The position numbers and the translations under genes are program-made. Under the pieces are notes generated by a model. It ran no database searches. It was not told where the DNA came from and saw only the letters and a list, made by a program, of their open reading frames with translations. This document shows, piece after piece, positions 51,288-63,805 of a stretch of 64,000 bases of DNA (position 1 is its first letter; the number at the start of each line of letters is the position of its first letter). The DNA is from Nocardia blacklockiae (GTDB lineage: Bacteria; Actinomycetota; Actinomycetes; Mycobacteriales; Mycobacteriaceae): positions 620,001-684,000 of the forward strand of contig NZ_JADLRJ010000002.1 of the NCBI RefSeq assembly GCF_015477355.1, in the 5' to 3' direction.

Positions 51288-52454
51288 ATGTCGTTCTCGC
51301 TGGTTGGCGAATCGAACGAAGGGGTGGACGTGGCTCTGGACCTCGACACCGCGGGTGCCGCGCCCGGCGGCCGGATCCACCGGGTCGTGCAGTGGACGAC
51401 GGGTAACGTCGGCAAGAGTTCGGTGCGGGCCATCGCGGCGCATCCCGGCCTGGAGCTCGTCGGCTGCTACGCGTGGTCGCCGGACAAGGTCGGCCGCGAC
51501 GTCGGAGAGCTGTGCGGCACAGCGCCGCTGGGCCTCACCGCCACCGACGATGTCGACGCCCTGCTGGCGTTGCGACCGGATTGCGTGGTCTACAACCCGA
51601 TGTGGATCGATGTGGACGAGCTGGTCCGAATCCTGTCCGCCGGTGTCGATGTCGTCGCCACGGCGTCCTTCATCACCGGGCACAACCAGGGCGAGGGCCG
51701 GGCGCGGCTCGCCGAGGCCTGCCGGCGCGGCGGCTCGACCCTGTTCGGCTCCGGCATCAGCCCCGGCTACATCAACCTGATGGCGATCCTGTCCGCCGGA
51801 ATCTGCGACCGGGTCGACAAGGTGACCGTGTTCGAGGCCGCCGACACCACCTTCTACGACTCCCCCGCGACGGAGCAGCCGGTCGGCTTCGGCCGCCCCG
51901 TCGACGATCCCGAGCTTCCGACGATGACCGCGCACGGCACCGGCGTCTTCGGCGAGGCCGTCCGGCTGATCGCCGACGCGCTCGGCGTCGAACTCGACGA
52001 GGTCCGCTGCGATGCCGAATATGCCCACACCACAGCCGATCTCGACCTCGGCTCGTGGACCATTCCGGCGGGCGGCGTGGCCGGCGTGCACGCCGCCTGG
52101 AAGGGCATGTCCGCCGGGCGGACCGTCGTGGAGATCGATATCCGCTGGCGCAAGGGCCGGACGCTGGAGCCCGACTGGCAGATCGATCAGGACGGCTGGG
52201 TGTTGCAGGTCGACGGCCGCCCGTCGGTGAAGAACGTGATCAGTTTCCTGCCGCCGCCGGACTTCCAGGCCGAGACGATCGCCGATTTCATGACCCTCGG
52301 CCACATCATGACGGCCATGCCGGTGATCAACGCGATCGACGCGGTCGTCGCGGCGCCGCCCGGCATCCTTACCTACAACGACCTGCCGCTCGTGCTACCC
52401 CGCGGCCTGGTGCCGCGGCGCGAGCCGAGCGCCGCCCGAAGCGAGAGCCCGTGA
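51288..52454 (+). CDS. NAD(P)H-dependent dehydrogenase of the dihydrodipicolinate reductase-like family
   Basis: A protein of 375-390 residues. The Rossmann motif is HRVVQWTTGNVGKSSVRAIA followed by LVGCYAWSPDKVGRDVGEL; PDCVVYNPMWIDVDEL and GSGISPGYINLMAIL continue the DapB-like fold. In Actinobacteria such proteins are annotated as amine or diacylglycerol-linked dehydrogenases of unknown substrate. Start is uncertain: ATG 51288, GTG 51282 or GTG 51330 (with GAAGG before it). Confidence 0.82.
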   Translation: MSFSLVGESNEGVDVALDLDTAGAAPGGRIHRVVQWTTGNVGKSSVRAIAAHPGLELVGCYAWSPDKVGRDVGELCGTAPLGLTATDDVDALLALRPDCVVYNPMWIDVDELVRILSAGVDVVATASFITGHNQGEGRARLAEACRRGGSTLFGSGISPGYINLMAILSAGICDRVDKVTVFEAADTTFYDSPATEQPVGFGRPVDDPELPTMTAHGTGVFGEAVRLIADALGVELDEVRCDAEYAHTTADLDLGSWTIPAGGVAGVHAAWKGMSAGRTVVEIDIRWRKGRTLEPDWQIDQDGWVLQVDGRPSVKNVISFLPPPDFQAETIADFMTLGHIMTAMPVINAIDAVVAAPPGILTYNDLPLVLPRGLVPRREPSAARSESP

Positions 52455-52496
52455 CCGCCCTGCCGACACCGGCCGCCGGCTGATCCGCGTCGGCGA

Positions 52497-53726
52497 TCAC
52501 CCGGCGGTCCGAACCGCACCGCGCGCGAACACGCCCCACAGCGCCAGGCCGACAACCGTTGCCGCGGTGCCGATCTCGCACACCAGCGACCAGCCGCCGG
52601 ACTGATAGGCGGCACCGGCCGTGACCGAACCGGCGACGCCGCCGAGGAAGTAGGTCACCATGTACGCGGTGGTCAGCCGGCTGCGCGCGGCCGGATCGAG
52701 GGCGTAGACGGCGCTCTGGTTCGACAGTTGGATGCCCTGGATGCCGAAGTCGAAGACCAGCAGCGCGACGATCAGGACCACCACGTTGTGTCCGCCCCAG
52801 GCCAGCAGCGCCCAGCTGGCCAGGACCGTCAGCCACACCAGCGTCGTCACCGCGCGCAGCCGCCCGCGATCGGCCGCGCGGCCCACCACGGGCGCTCCGA
52901 GCGCGCCCGCCACCCCGGCCAGCCCGAACAGGCCGATGGCGAATTCGGAGAAGTGGTACGGGGTGCCGTGCGCGCCGGCGAGCAGGAAGGCGATCGCCGT
53001 CCACACGCCCGAAAAGCACGCCATGCCAACGAATCCCAGCACCATGCGCTGCCGGAGCACCGGATGCGCGCGGATCAGCGTCAGGATCGAGGCGAGCACC
53101 TCCGGGTAGCGCTCCTCCGGCGCGAGCGCGGCGCGGCCGGTGGCCGGAGCGAGCAGGTACACGCTCACCGACATCACCAGCTGAATGCCCGCCGCGGCCA
53201 CCAGCACCGTGCGCCACCCGCCGAACTGCGCGATCGCCCCGGCCAGCACCCGCGAGAGCAGGATGCCCAGCAGCAGACCGCTCATCACGGTGCCCACGAT
53301 CTCGCCGCGCCGCTCGGGCTGGGCCAGCGCCGACGCCCACGGCACCACGACCTGCGCGGCCGACGCCGTGACGCCGGTGGCGAAGACGCTCAGCAACAGC
53401 ACCGGCAGATTCGGCGCGGCCGCCGAAACGGCAAGGGCGGCAACCGAAGCCGCCAGCAGCGCGGGAACCATGCGGCGGCGTTCCAGGAAGTCGCCGAGCG
53501 GAACCAGCAGCGCCAGCCCGGACAGGTAACCGACCTGCGCGGCGCTGACCACGAGCGCGGCCGTCGCCGTCGAGATCGACAGGTCGGCCGCGACCTCGTG
53601 CAGGAGCGGCTGCAGATAGTAGAGGCAGCCCGCCGAGGAGCCCGCGGTGACGGCGAAGACGAGGACGATCAGCCGGGTCAGCGCGGGGGCGGCCGGTGCC
53701 GCAGTCGAAGTACTCACGCTCTCCAT
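52497..53726 (-). CDS. MFS transporter
   Basis: A 409-residue transporter with 12 membrane helices. AGCLYYLQPLLHEVAADLSI, LSGLALLVPLGDFLERRRM (motif A) and the second-half GRAADRGRLR repeat fit the YfcJ/YtbD-like drug or metabolite exporter group. Divergent from a LysR gene that should control it. The ATG at 53726 is preferred to one six codons upstream. Confidence 0.87.
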   Translation of the reverse strand: MESVSTSTAAPAAPALTRLIVLVFAVTAGSSAGCLYYLQPLLHEVAADLSISTATAALVVSAAQVGYLSGLALLVPLGDFLERRRMVPALLAASVAALAVSAAAPNLPVLLLSVFATGVTASAAQVVVPWASALAQPERRGEIVGTVMSGLLLGILLSRVLAGAIAQFGGWRTVLVAAAGIQLVMSVSVYLLAPATGRAALAPEERYPEVLASILTLIRAHPVLRQRMVLGFVGMACFSGVWTAIAFLLAGAHGTPYHFSEFAIGLFGLAGVAGALGAPVVGRAADRGRLRAVTTLVWLTVLASWALLAWGGHNVVVLIVALLVFDFGIQGIQLSNQSAVYALDPAARSRLTTAYMVTYFLGGVAGSVTAGAAYQSGGWSLVCEIGTAATVVGLALWGVFARGAVRTAG

Positions 53727-53774
53727 GTTCCGATGCACACGCAATCAAAGGAAGCGATGAATTTCGATATGGCC

Positions 53775-53789
53775 ATCTACACAATAGAT
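53775..53789. promoter_or_regulatory. LysR-type binding site
   Basis: ATCTACACAATAGAT (arms ATCTA/TAGAT, a T-N11-A box), 12 bp before the LysR start and in the divergent space to the MFS gene. Confidence 0.6.
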
Positions 53790-53800
53790 AGCATGCCGGG

Positions 53801-54673
53801 GTGGAGATACGTCAGATCGAATGCTTCCTCGCCTGCTGCGAGCAGCGCTCCTTCACCGCGGCGGCCCGGTCGGTGAATCTGGTCCAGTCGGCAGTCTCGA
53901 CGAGCGTGGCCAAGCTGGAGCACGAACTGGGCGCCCGGCTGTTCGACCGGATGCCGCGGGCGCTGGAACCGACCGAGGCCGGGCGGGCCATGATCGGGCC
54001 CGCCCGCGCGCTGCTGCGGGCGCGCCGGGAGATCGTCGACGCGATCGACGGGACTCGCGGGCAGGTGCGCGGCGAGGTGGTGATCGGCAATCTCATGAAC
54101 ATCCGCGCGCTCGACCTGGCGGCGGTCATCGCCGAGATGCACCGGCGTCATCCCGCGGTGACGCTGCAGATGCGGCAGAGCACCTCGGGCGTCGCCGGGA
54201 ACATCGCGGGCCTGCGCGACGGCAGTCTCGACATCGCGCTGCTGGCCGGTATGAGCGACGAGATCCCTGGCATCACAGTGCATCCGATCAGCACGGAGAC
54301 CCTGGTGCTGTGCACCGCGCCGGACCATCCGCTCGCCGGTCGCCGGTACCGCACCGCCGACCTCGACGGCATCCGGTTCATCGACTTCCCGCCCGGCTGG
54401 GGCATCCGGACCATCGCCGACGACCTGTATCCGGGCCGCCGTCCCGTGATCGAGGTAGCCGACCAGATCTTCGCTCTGGAGTTGGCCGCCAAGGACTTCG
54501 GCGTGGTGCTGGTGCCGCGTTCGGTGGCGCGTCGGTTCCCGGGCATCGTCTACAGCGAGCACGCCGAGAGCCCGGTCCCGTGGAAGTTGAGTATCGGCCA
54601 CGACGCTCAGCGAACCCCGTCCAATGCGGCCCGCACGGTGATCGAGGCGCTGCCGGATCTGGGGCGCGGGTAG
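53801..54673 (+). CDS. LysR-family regulator
   Basis: A 290-residue regulator. IECFLACCEQRSFTAAARSV and QSAVSTSVAKLEHELGARLF form the winged helix; the rest is the two-lobed ligand domain (GEVVIGNLMNIRALDLAAVI, GLRDGSLDIALLAG). GTG start. Divergent MFS gene is its probable target. Confidence 0.9.
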   Translation: MEIRQIECFLACCEQRSFTAAARSVNLVQSAVSTSVAKLEHELGARLFDRMPRALEPTEAGRAMIGPARALLRARREIVDAIDGTRGQVRGEVVIGNLMNIRALDLAAVIAEMHRRHPAVTLQMRQSTSGVAGNIAGLRDGSLDIALLAGMSDEIPGITVHPISTETLVLCTAPDHPLAGRRYRTADLDGIRFIDFPPGWGIRTIADDLYPGRRPVIEVADQIFALELAAKDFGVVLVPRSVARRFPGIVYSEHAESPVPWKLSIGHDAQRTPSNAARTVIEALPDLGRG

Positions 54674-55729
54674 TTACCGCGGCGGGAGTCCCCGCAGGTC
54701 CGCCAGCAGTTCGCGTTTGCGCTCCGGGTGCAGGCTGTAGTGGGTGCGACCGGCGAGGGCGGCGTCCAGGGCCCAGAGCATGCGCAGGGACAGGCCCGGG
54801 ATGCGCGCGGCGCGCATGCGGCGATAGGTTTCGACCGCGCCGAGCCGTTCGAGATCGCGCAGCGAGTGGACGTCGGCCGCGGCGAGCCAGCGGGCGGCGT
54901 GATCGCCCAGCCGCCACTCGCCGTCCCGCCACACCCGCACGGCCAGGTAGGCGGTGTGGTTGAGGACATCGGCCCGGTCCCACACCGCGTGTCGCAGCGC
55001 TTCCGGGTCGGTGGGGGCGTCCGGGCGGTGCAGCACCTGGCTGCGGGCGCGGCGGGCGGTGCCGAGCATGCGGTGGAATTCGCGGAAGATCTGGATCTCG
55101 CCGTCGTGGCCGTGGTCCCACGGGCCGAGGTAGGTGTGGTCGCTGTGGTGTCGGACGGTGTTCAGCCGGGCGGCCGACATCGCCCAGTCCCGGCATTCGG
55201 CCGGGGACGTCGGCGTCACCACGATCGCGCCGCCGAGCCGCCGGGTGTGGCCGCGCTCGCGCTGCCAGTAGGGCAGGAAGGCGTCGTCGCCCGCGGCCGC
55301 CAGGCCGTGCGTCCGCCAGCGGATCGTGCCTTCCGGGGCTTGCCGGAACGGCGACTGCCGCACCAGCTCCCGTGCGGCGCGCGGGCCGAGGCGGGTACAC
55401 CAGCCGGGGACGAACACGATCGGGTCGGCGGGGTCGGCGTCGAAGGGCGTCGGTGTCAGGAACGGGTGGTCGATCACCAGCAGTGTGCCCGTCCGCGCCT
55501 GGAAGGACATGCCCCACAGCAGATGTGCCAGCAGCCGCGCGCCGCGACGGTCGGAGAGCAGGTGCCAGGTTTCGTGAAAACGGTTGGTGCTGAACCGCAC
55601 CGCCGTGCCGGGGCGCAGCGAGATGACGGTGTGGACCCGTCCGTCCAACCGCATCGTCCGGCGGTGCAGTTTCATCCCGTCGCCCACCGTGCGGGCGGCG
55701 CCGGGACGCTGCGTCTTGACTGTGCTCAT
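54674..55729 (-). CDS. Hypothetical protein downstream of rpoB2
   Basis: A 351-residue soluble protein I do not recognise. It has RVHTVISLRPGTAVRFSTNR, VFVPGWCTRLGPRAARELVR and LGPWDHGHDGEIQIFREFHR. There is no signal peptide or membrane helix. It starts 53 bp after the rpoB2 stop on the same strand, where rpoC would be expected in a standard locus, and may be read from the same message. Confidence 0.65.
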   Translation of the reverse strand: MSTVKTQRPGAARTVGDGMKLHRRTMRLDGRVHTVISLRPGTAVRFSTNRFHETWHLLSDRRGARLLAHLLWGMSFQARTGTLLVIDHPFLTPTPFDADPADPIVFVPGWCTRLGPRAARELVRQSPFRQAPEGTIRWRTHGLAAAGDDAFLPYWQRERGHTRRLGGAIVVTPTSPAECRDWAMSAARLNTVRHHSDHTYLGPWDHGHDGEIQIFREFHRMLGTARRARSQVLHRPDAPTDPEALRHAVWDRADVLNHTAYLAVRVWRDGEWRLGDHAARWLAAADVHSLRDLERLGAVETYRRMRAARIPGLSLRMLWALDAALAGRTHYSLHPERKRELLADLRGLPPR

Positions 55730-55782
55730 CGTTCGTCCATGAGGCCAGAAAAGACGCAGCGGCACAACCGATTTCCGGGTGA

Positions 55783-59274
<3,492 letters not shown>

Positions 59275-59471
59275 GATGCGTCCTTCCGGGCGGATTTCAC
59301 ATTGCGCACCGAACGGAGGCCATCCGGACATGGCTCGACCCCGACCCACGGAAAGCGGCACGCCTCCAGGCATGACTTTCCACAGTCGGCGAATATATCG
59401 AGAGTCGGACAGCACGCACCCCGGCGCGAAGTCCTAAATTACACCCGGAATGGGCAGATGTCTAGAGACGA

Positions 59472-59500
59472 GAAAAAATAAGCACCTGATTTCCGGTGCC
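59472..59500 (-). terminator. Rho-independent terminator of the deaminase gene
   Basis: On the minus strand GCACC-GGAAATCA-GGTGC is followed by TTATTTTTT. The stem is 59482-59486 with 59495-59499, 28 bp past the deaminase stop. It would stop transcription before it enters the rpoB2 promoter region. Confidence 0.75.
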
Positions 59501-59526
59501 TCCCGTATTTATAATGGCATCCCGAT

Positions 59527-60573
59527 CTACGATTCGTCAAGCGACGCTGGTCCGGCCTGCGCGCGGGCGACGTACTCGTCGATCTCGGCGAGGTACCGCT
59601 GCTGCCGCGCGGGGGTGATCCAGGCGGCGCGGAAGGAGTTGCGGGCCAGTTCCGCCAGCTGTTCCGGGCCGAGCCCCGCCTGCTCGGCCAGGGCCACGTA
59701 GTTCTCGGCGGCGTACGCGCCGAAGTAGGCGGGGTCGTCGCTGTTCACGGTGACCGTCAGGCCGCGCGCGAGCAGCGCGCTGATCTCCGGCGACTTCATC
59801 TGCGCCGTGACGAAGGAATTCGAGACCGGGCAGCAGGTGAAGGCGATGCCCTTGGCCTCGGCCAAAGCCAGCAGACGCTCGTCCTCGACGATATTGGTGC
59901 CGTGGTCGATGCGGTCCACGCCGATGTCCTCGAGCGCCTGGCGAATGTGCTCGACGGAGTTCTGCTGATCGATGTCGCAGTGCATGGTCAGCTGGAAACC
60001 CTCGCGCCGGGCCCGCTCGAAGACGGCGGCGAACTTGCTCGGCGGGTTGCCGCGCTCATCGGAGTCCAGGCCGACGCCGATGATCCAATCCCGATACGGC
60101 AGCGCCTCCAGCAGCGTCGCCATCGCGTATTCGGCGGAGTGGTCGCGCAGGAAACAGAGGATGAGTTCGGCCGAGATGCCCACCTCGCGCCGGGCCCGGA
60201 CGATCGCCGAGCGGTATCCGCCGATGACCGTGTCGAACGGGACGCCGCGGCCGGTGTGCGCCTGCGGGTCGAAGAACATCTCGACGTGCCGCACGCCTTG
60301 GGCATTCGCCCGCAGCAGGTATTCGTAGGCGAGGTCGTGGAAATCCCGCGCCTGCCGCAGCACCCGCATGGCGGGGTAATAGACCTGCAGGAACGAGGTC
60401 AGGTCGTGGAAGTCGTAGGTTTGCTTCACCTCGTCCACCGTGCGTTCCGGCAATTCCACACCGTTGCGGCGGGCCAGCCGGAACTTCAGCTCCGGCTCCA
60501 GCGTGCCCTCGAGATGCAGGTGCAGTTCCGCCTTGGGCAGTCCGCGGACGAATTCGGCGAGATCGCTCGGCAT
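59527..60573 (-). CDS. Adenine/adenosine deaminase family protein
   Basis: A 348-residue zinc-dependent TIM-barrel deaminase. Zinc ligands H18/H20 are in KAELHLHLEGT, followed by HCDIDQQNSVEHI, DHGTNIVED and the second-metal NSDDPAYFGAY. The wording NSDDPAYFG and the length near 345 are closer to type 2 adenine deaminases than to adenosine deaminase, so adenine to hypoxanthine salvage is favoured but not certain. GGAGGT touches the ATG at 60573, unusually close; a start at 60633 inside the palindrome is possible. Confidence 0.85.
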   Translation of the reverse strand: MPSDLAEFVRGLPKAELHLHLEGTLEPELKFRLARRNGVELPERTVDEVKQTYDFHDLTSFLQVYYPAMRVLRQARDFHDLAYEYLLRANAQGVRHVEMFFDPQAHTGRGVPFDTVIGGYRSAIVRARREVGISAELILCFLRDHSAEYAMATLLEALPYRDWIIGVGLDSDERGNPPSKFAAVFERARREGFQLTMHCDIDQQNSVEHIRQALEDIGVDRIDHGTNIVEDERLLALAEAKGIAFTCCPVSNSFVTAQMKSPEISALLARGLTVTVNSDDPAYFGAYAAENYVALAEQAGLGPEQLAELARNSFRAAWITPARQQRYLAEIDEYVARAQAGPASLDES

Positions 60574-60631
60574 ACCTCCATGATCACCCTCGATTCGCCG
60601 TTCCGCGCGCGATACCGTTCGGCCGGCGCGC

Positions 60632-60652
60632 ATAGGACAGTTGCTGTCCTAT
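60632..60652. promoter_or_regulatory. 21-bp palindrome between deaminase and AlkZ-like genes
   Basis: ATAGGACAG and CTGTCCTAT form perfect 9-base arms around TTG. It lies 58 bp from one start and 21 bp from the other, so it could control both divergent genes. The binding protein is unknown. Confidence 0.65.
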
Positions 60653-60673
60653 ATGCGGTTCAGGATGGCGCTC

Positions 60674-61762
60674 ATGACCGAACCGACGCGACGCGTACTG
60701 AACCGGACCCTGCTGACGCGGCAGTTCTTGACCGAGCGCACCGAACGCCCGGCAGTCGACGTCATCCACCACCTGGTCGCGATGCAGGGGCAGGAGCCGA
60801 ACTGGCCGTACGTCGGGCTGTGGACGCGGGTGGCCGGATTTCGCCACGGCATCCTCGAAGGGCTCCTGCGGGACCGGAAGGTGGTGCGTTCCACCATGAT
60901 TCGCCGGACCGTGCATCTGTCCACGGCCGCCGATTTCCGGTGGTTGCAGCCCACGGTGCGGCCCGCCGTCGAATCCATGCTGCGGACACCGTATTTCCGT
61001 GACGAGATCGACGGCCTGGATCTCCCCGAACTCGCCGCCGCGGGGCGGGAGCTGCTGACCGGCGGCACCCCGACGCGGCGCGAGCTGGGCCGGCTGCTGG
61101 GCGAGCGCTTCCCGGGGCGGCACCCGGGACGGCTCGCGCAATCCGTGGGCCTGTTGCTTCCCCTTGTGCACGTGGCGGATTCGGGCGACTGGGGCCGCTG
61201 GCGCACCCGCTATGTGACGGTCGCCCTCGCCGAGGAATGGCTGGGCGAGTCCCTGGAGCGGCAACCGCGACCCGAGACGATGGTGCTGCGGTATCTCGCG
61301 GCGTTCGGCCCGGCGAGCGTCGCCGACATCCAGGCCTGGGCCGGTGTCACCCGGCTGGCGGAGGTGGTCGAGCGGCTGCGGCCGCGGCTGCGAACTCTGC
61401 GCGACGACACCGGACGCGAGCTGTTCGACCTACCCGGCGCGCCGCTCGCCGACCCCGATCTGCCTGTGCCCGTGCGGTTTCTACCCGCTTTCGACAATGC
61501 CTTGCTCGGACATCGGGACCGGCGGCGCATCATCGCCGAGGAGGATCGTGTGCGGATCGCCAAGGAGGCGTCGGCCGGCGTTCCGATGTACCTCGTCGAC
61601 GGATTCGTCCACGGCCGTTGGGATCTCGCCGGATCGACGTTACGCATCACGCCGTGGCATCCCCTGTCGGCCGCCGACGAGGAAGCGGTGCGGGCGGAGG
61701 CGGCGAACCTGCTGCCGTTCCTGCTGCCCGAAGGCGGCACGATCGTGCTGGCATCCGCCTGA
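60674..61762 (+). CDS. Winged-helix DNA glycosylase-like protein (AlkZ/YcaQ superfamily, HTH_42)
   Basis: A 362-residue protein of the HTH_42 family. The QxQ motif that places catalytic residues in AlkZ is present in HHLVAMQGQEPNWPYVGLW (Q38, Q40). Tandem winged helices follow (GRLLGERFPG, YLAAFGPASVADIQAWAG) and a beta-barrel (FLPAFDNALLGHRDRRRI). AlkZ/YcaQ enzymes remove alkylated bases or unhook crosslinks; actinobacterial members often protect producers of genotoxins. ATG 60674 chosen since earlier in-frame starts lie in the palindrome. Confidence 0.82.
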   Translation: MTEPTRRVLNRTLLTRQFLTERTERPAVDVIHHLVAMQGQEPNWPYVGLWTRVAGFRHGILEGLLRDRKVVRSTMIRRTVHLSTAADFRWLQPTVRPAVESMLRTPYFRDEIDGLDLPELAAAGRELLTGGTPTRRELGRLLGERFPGRHPGRLAQSVGLLLPLVHVADSGDWGRWRTRYVTVALAEEWLGESLERQPRPETMVLRYLAAFGPASVADIQAWAGVTRLAEVVERLRPRLRTLRDDTGRELFDLPGAPLADPDLPVPVRFLPAFDNALLGHRDRRRIIAEEDRVRIAKEASAGVPMYLVDGFVHGRWDLAGSTLRITPWHPLSAADEEAVRAEAANLLPFLLPEGGTIVLASA

Positions 61763-61835
61763 GTGGCACGGCAGCGGGGTGCGGGCCAACCGGCCGTGTG
61801 GCGGATACGACGTGGCGAGCAGGCCCGGAAGTCAT

Positions 61836-61861
61836 CTACTATCTACGTACGTAGTTAGTAG
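61836..61861. promoter_or_regulatory. 26-bp near-perfect palindrome upstream of a secreted-protein gene
   Basis: CTACTA-T-CTACGT is mirrored by ACGTAG-T-TAGTAG with one mismatch pair. It ends 33 bp before the ATG at 61895. Such a large symmetric site suggests a dimeric TetR- or PadR-type repressor encoded elsewhere. Confidence 0.65.
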
Positions 61862-61894
61862 AATGCTCAACGGCGAGCAGAGAGGCCGAGTGCC

Positions 61895-62419
61895 ATGACA
61901 GGTGTTTCTCGCGCAATATTCACTTCGACCGCGATCGTCGCGGTACTCGCGGGCGGATCGATGCTCGGCGCGGGGTCCTCCGCGGCCGAGGCACGGACCT
62001 CGACAGCCCAGTCCGCCGCCTGCGCCTGGGCTGGCACCACTTACCACGCGGGCGCCACCGTCGCCGCGGGTGGACGCGAGTACCGTTGCGGGACAGATGG
62101 TTTCGGCGCTCCCTACTGGTTCGTGGGTGCACCGACCACGCGGCCCGACACCGTCGCGAATCCCGGCGCGCGCAGCGACCCCGCCGGACGGTTCAGCGCG
62201 GGCGCCCGTCAGCCCGGCACGTCGTACAACGACTACTGCGTCGGCAACCAGCTGATCGCCGGCACCGAGGACATCTACCAGGTGGTCCGGGCCGCCGACG
62301 GCCGGTTGTTCTGGAAGGCCGCGGGCCCCGTCTCCGGATGGCACTTCGGCCCGGAATCCGCACGCCCCGAAGCGACTTGGCGCACGGCGTCGCTCTGCTA
62401 CGACGGCAACCTCACCTAG
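61895..62419 (+). CDS. Secreted protein of unknown function
   Basis: A 174-residue protein with a signal peptide (AIFTSTAIVAVLAGGSMLGA, cleavage near AEA). The mature part has four cysteines (SAACAWAG, EYRCGTDG, DYCVGNQL, SLCYDGNL), likely two disulphides, and aromatic-rich repeats (GAPYWFVGAPTT, DGRLFWKAAGPV). GAGAGG precedes the ATG. No family recognised. It is controlled probably through the palindrome at 61836. Confidence 0.68.
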   Translation: MTGVSRAIFTSTAIVAVLAGGSMLGAGSSAAEARTSTAQSAACAWAGTTYHAGATVAAGGREYRCGTDGFGAPYWFVGAPTTRPDTVANPGARSDPAGRFSAGARQPGTSYNDYCVGNQLIAGTEDIYQVVRAADGRLFWKAAGPVSGWHFGPESARPEATWRTASLCYDGNLT

Positions 62420-63353
62420 CCGCCGACCGGCGGGCACGGTCCAGTTCGCCGAGCAGTCGCCAGGTTCGGCGCTGATCCTCAGGGGTGGTCAGGTCGGTCT
62501 GGGAGAACACCACGTCGGTCGCGCCCGCGTCGAAGTACTCCGCGACGCGGGCCGCGATGTGCTCCTCGTCGCCGATCACCACCAGGTCGGCGGCGCGGGC
62601 GGCGCCCGACAGGCCGATGATGCGGGCATAGGACGGGATGGCGTCGTAGAAGGCGGTCTGTGTCGCCGCGGCCGCACGCGCCCGCTCGACGTCCGCGGTC
62701 ACCACACCGGGGACCAGCACGGCGATGCGCGGCCGCGGCCGCCCGGCGGCGGCGCGCTCGATGGGTGCGACGATGTGTTCGGCCAGCGCCCGCGGCCCGA
62801 CCAGGAACGGCAGCGTGCCGTCGGCCAGTTCGCCGGTGACCCGCAGCGCCTGCGGCCCCATCGCCGCCACCAACACCGGCAGCCGCGGCGCGGCACCGGC
62901 GACGGCGGCCGGCAGCGGGTTCGCCGCAGTGACCGTCTCGCCCTGGAAATCGACTGCGCCCGTGGCGAATACGGAGTTCAAGACGGTGAGGAAGTCACGC
63001 AGCCGCGCGATCGGGCGCGCGAAGCCGACCCCGAAGGCCCGTTCGGTGGTGCCCGCCGTGCCCAGCGCCAGGCCGAGCGCGAAACGTCCGCCGGTGGCCG
63101 CCTGGGCCGTCTGCGCCTGACTCGCGATCAGCAGCGGGTGCCGCCCCGAGATCGGCACGGCGGACGTACCCACCTCGAGGCCCGGAACCTCCCGCCCCAC
63201 CACGGCCGCCACCTGCACGGCGTCGTGCGAGAACCCCTGTCCGAACCACACCGAACCCAACCCGGCGGCGGCCGCCTCCCGTCCCACCGCGACGGCGGCG
63301 TCCACCGCATTGTCGGTAGCGTCGAGTGCGAACGGCGACACCGCGATTCCCAT
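62412..63353 (-). CDS. LLM-class flavin/F420-dependent oxidoreductase
   Basis: A 313-residue luciferase-like TIM-barrel protein. GLGSVWFGQGFSHDAVQVAA, EVGTSAVPISGRHPLLIASQ and GRFALGLALGTAGTTERAFG follow the F420-dependent LLM pattern. In Actinobacteria these use F420 or FMN for hydride transfer; the substrate is unknown. ATG 63353 begins MGIAVSPFAL. The gene ends 8 bases inside the end of the convergent secreted-protein gene. Confidence 0.85.
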   Translation of the reverse strand: MGIAVSPFALDATDNAVDAAVAVGREAAAAGLGSVWFGQGFSHDAVQVAAVVGREVPGLEVGTSAVPISGRHPLLIASQAQTAQAATGGRFALGLALGTAGTTERAFGVGFARPIARLRDFLTVLNSVFATGAVDFQGETVTAANPLPAAVAGAAPRLPVLVAAMGPQALRVTGELADGTLPFLVGPRALAEHIVAPIERAAAGRPRPRIAVLVPGVVTADVERARAAAATQTAFYDAIPSYARIIGLSGAARAADLVVIGDEEHIAARVAEYFDAGATDVVFSQTDLTTPEDQRRTWRLLGELDRARRSAAR

Positions 63354-63388
63354 GCCCACCCCCGGGCCAACTCCTCGACCCGGCTGCT

Positions 63389-63805
63389 CTATTCCGCGCC
63401 CTCGCGGTGTTCGAGGCCGACGGCGGCGAGGAGTTCGCGGCGGTCGTCGCGGAGTTTGGCGTTGTCGGCCTCGGCGGCCTGCATGAGGTCGGCGAGGCCG
63501 TCGGCCAGGGCGTTGAGTTTCTGCTGGACCGCGGCGTCGGAGCGGCGCTGGGTGTTCTGGAGCAGGGCGACCAGCAGGAAGGTGATCACGGTCGTGACCG
63601 TGTTGATGATCAGCTGCCAGGTGTCGATGTCGGTCACCACCACGGTGGGGGCCCACAGCACGACGATGAGCACGCAGGTGGTGAAGAACCACGCCTGCGA
63701 CACCCGATCGGCGACCACGGTGGCGAAGCGGTCGAACACCGACCGGTCGTCACCCACTTGCGAGGGCAGCACGGCGTCCGCGCGCTGAGAGTTGTTGTCC
63801 GACAT
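63389..63805 (-). CDS. Low-affinity iron permease (Fet4)-like membrane protein
   Basis: A 138-residue protein. FDRFATVVADRVSQAWFFTT and DIDTWQLIINTVTTVITFLL with LLQNTQRRSDAAVQQKLNAL fit the short bacterial Fet4-like family; two membrane helices are followed by a helical tail. AGGAGG lies 6 bases before the ATG. Transport has not been shown for most short members, so function is tentative. It starts 35 bp upstream of the LLM gene. Positions 63806-64000 hold no convincing gene. Confidence 0.8.
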   Translation of the reverse strand: MSDNNSQRADAVLPSQVGDDRSVFDRFATVVADRVSQAWFFTTCVLIVVLWAPTVVVTDIDTWQLIINTVTTVITFLLVALLQNTQRRSDAAVQQKLNALADGLADLMQAAEADNAKLRDDRRELLAAVGLEHREGAE

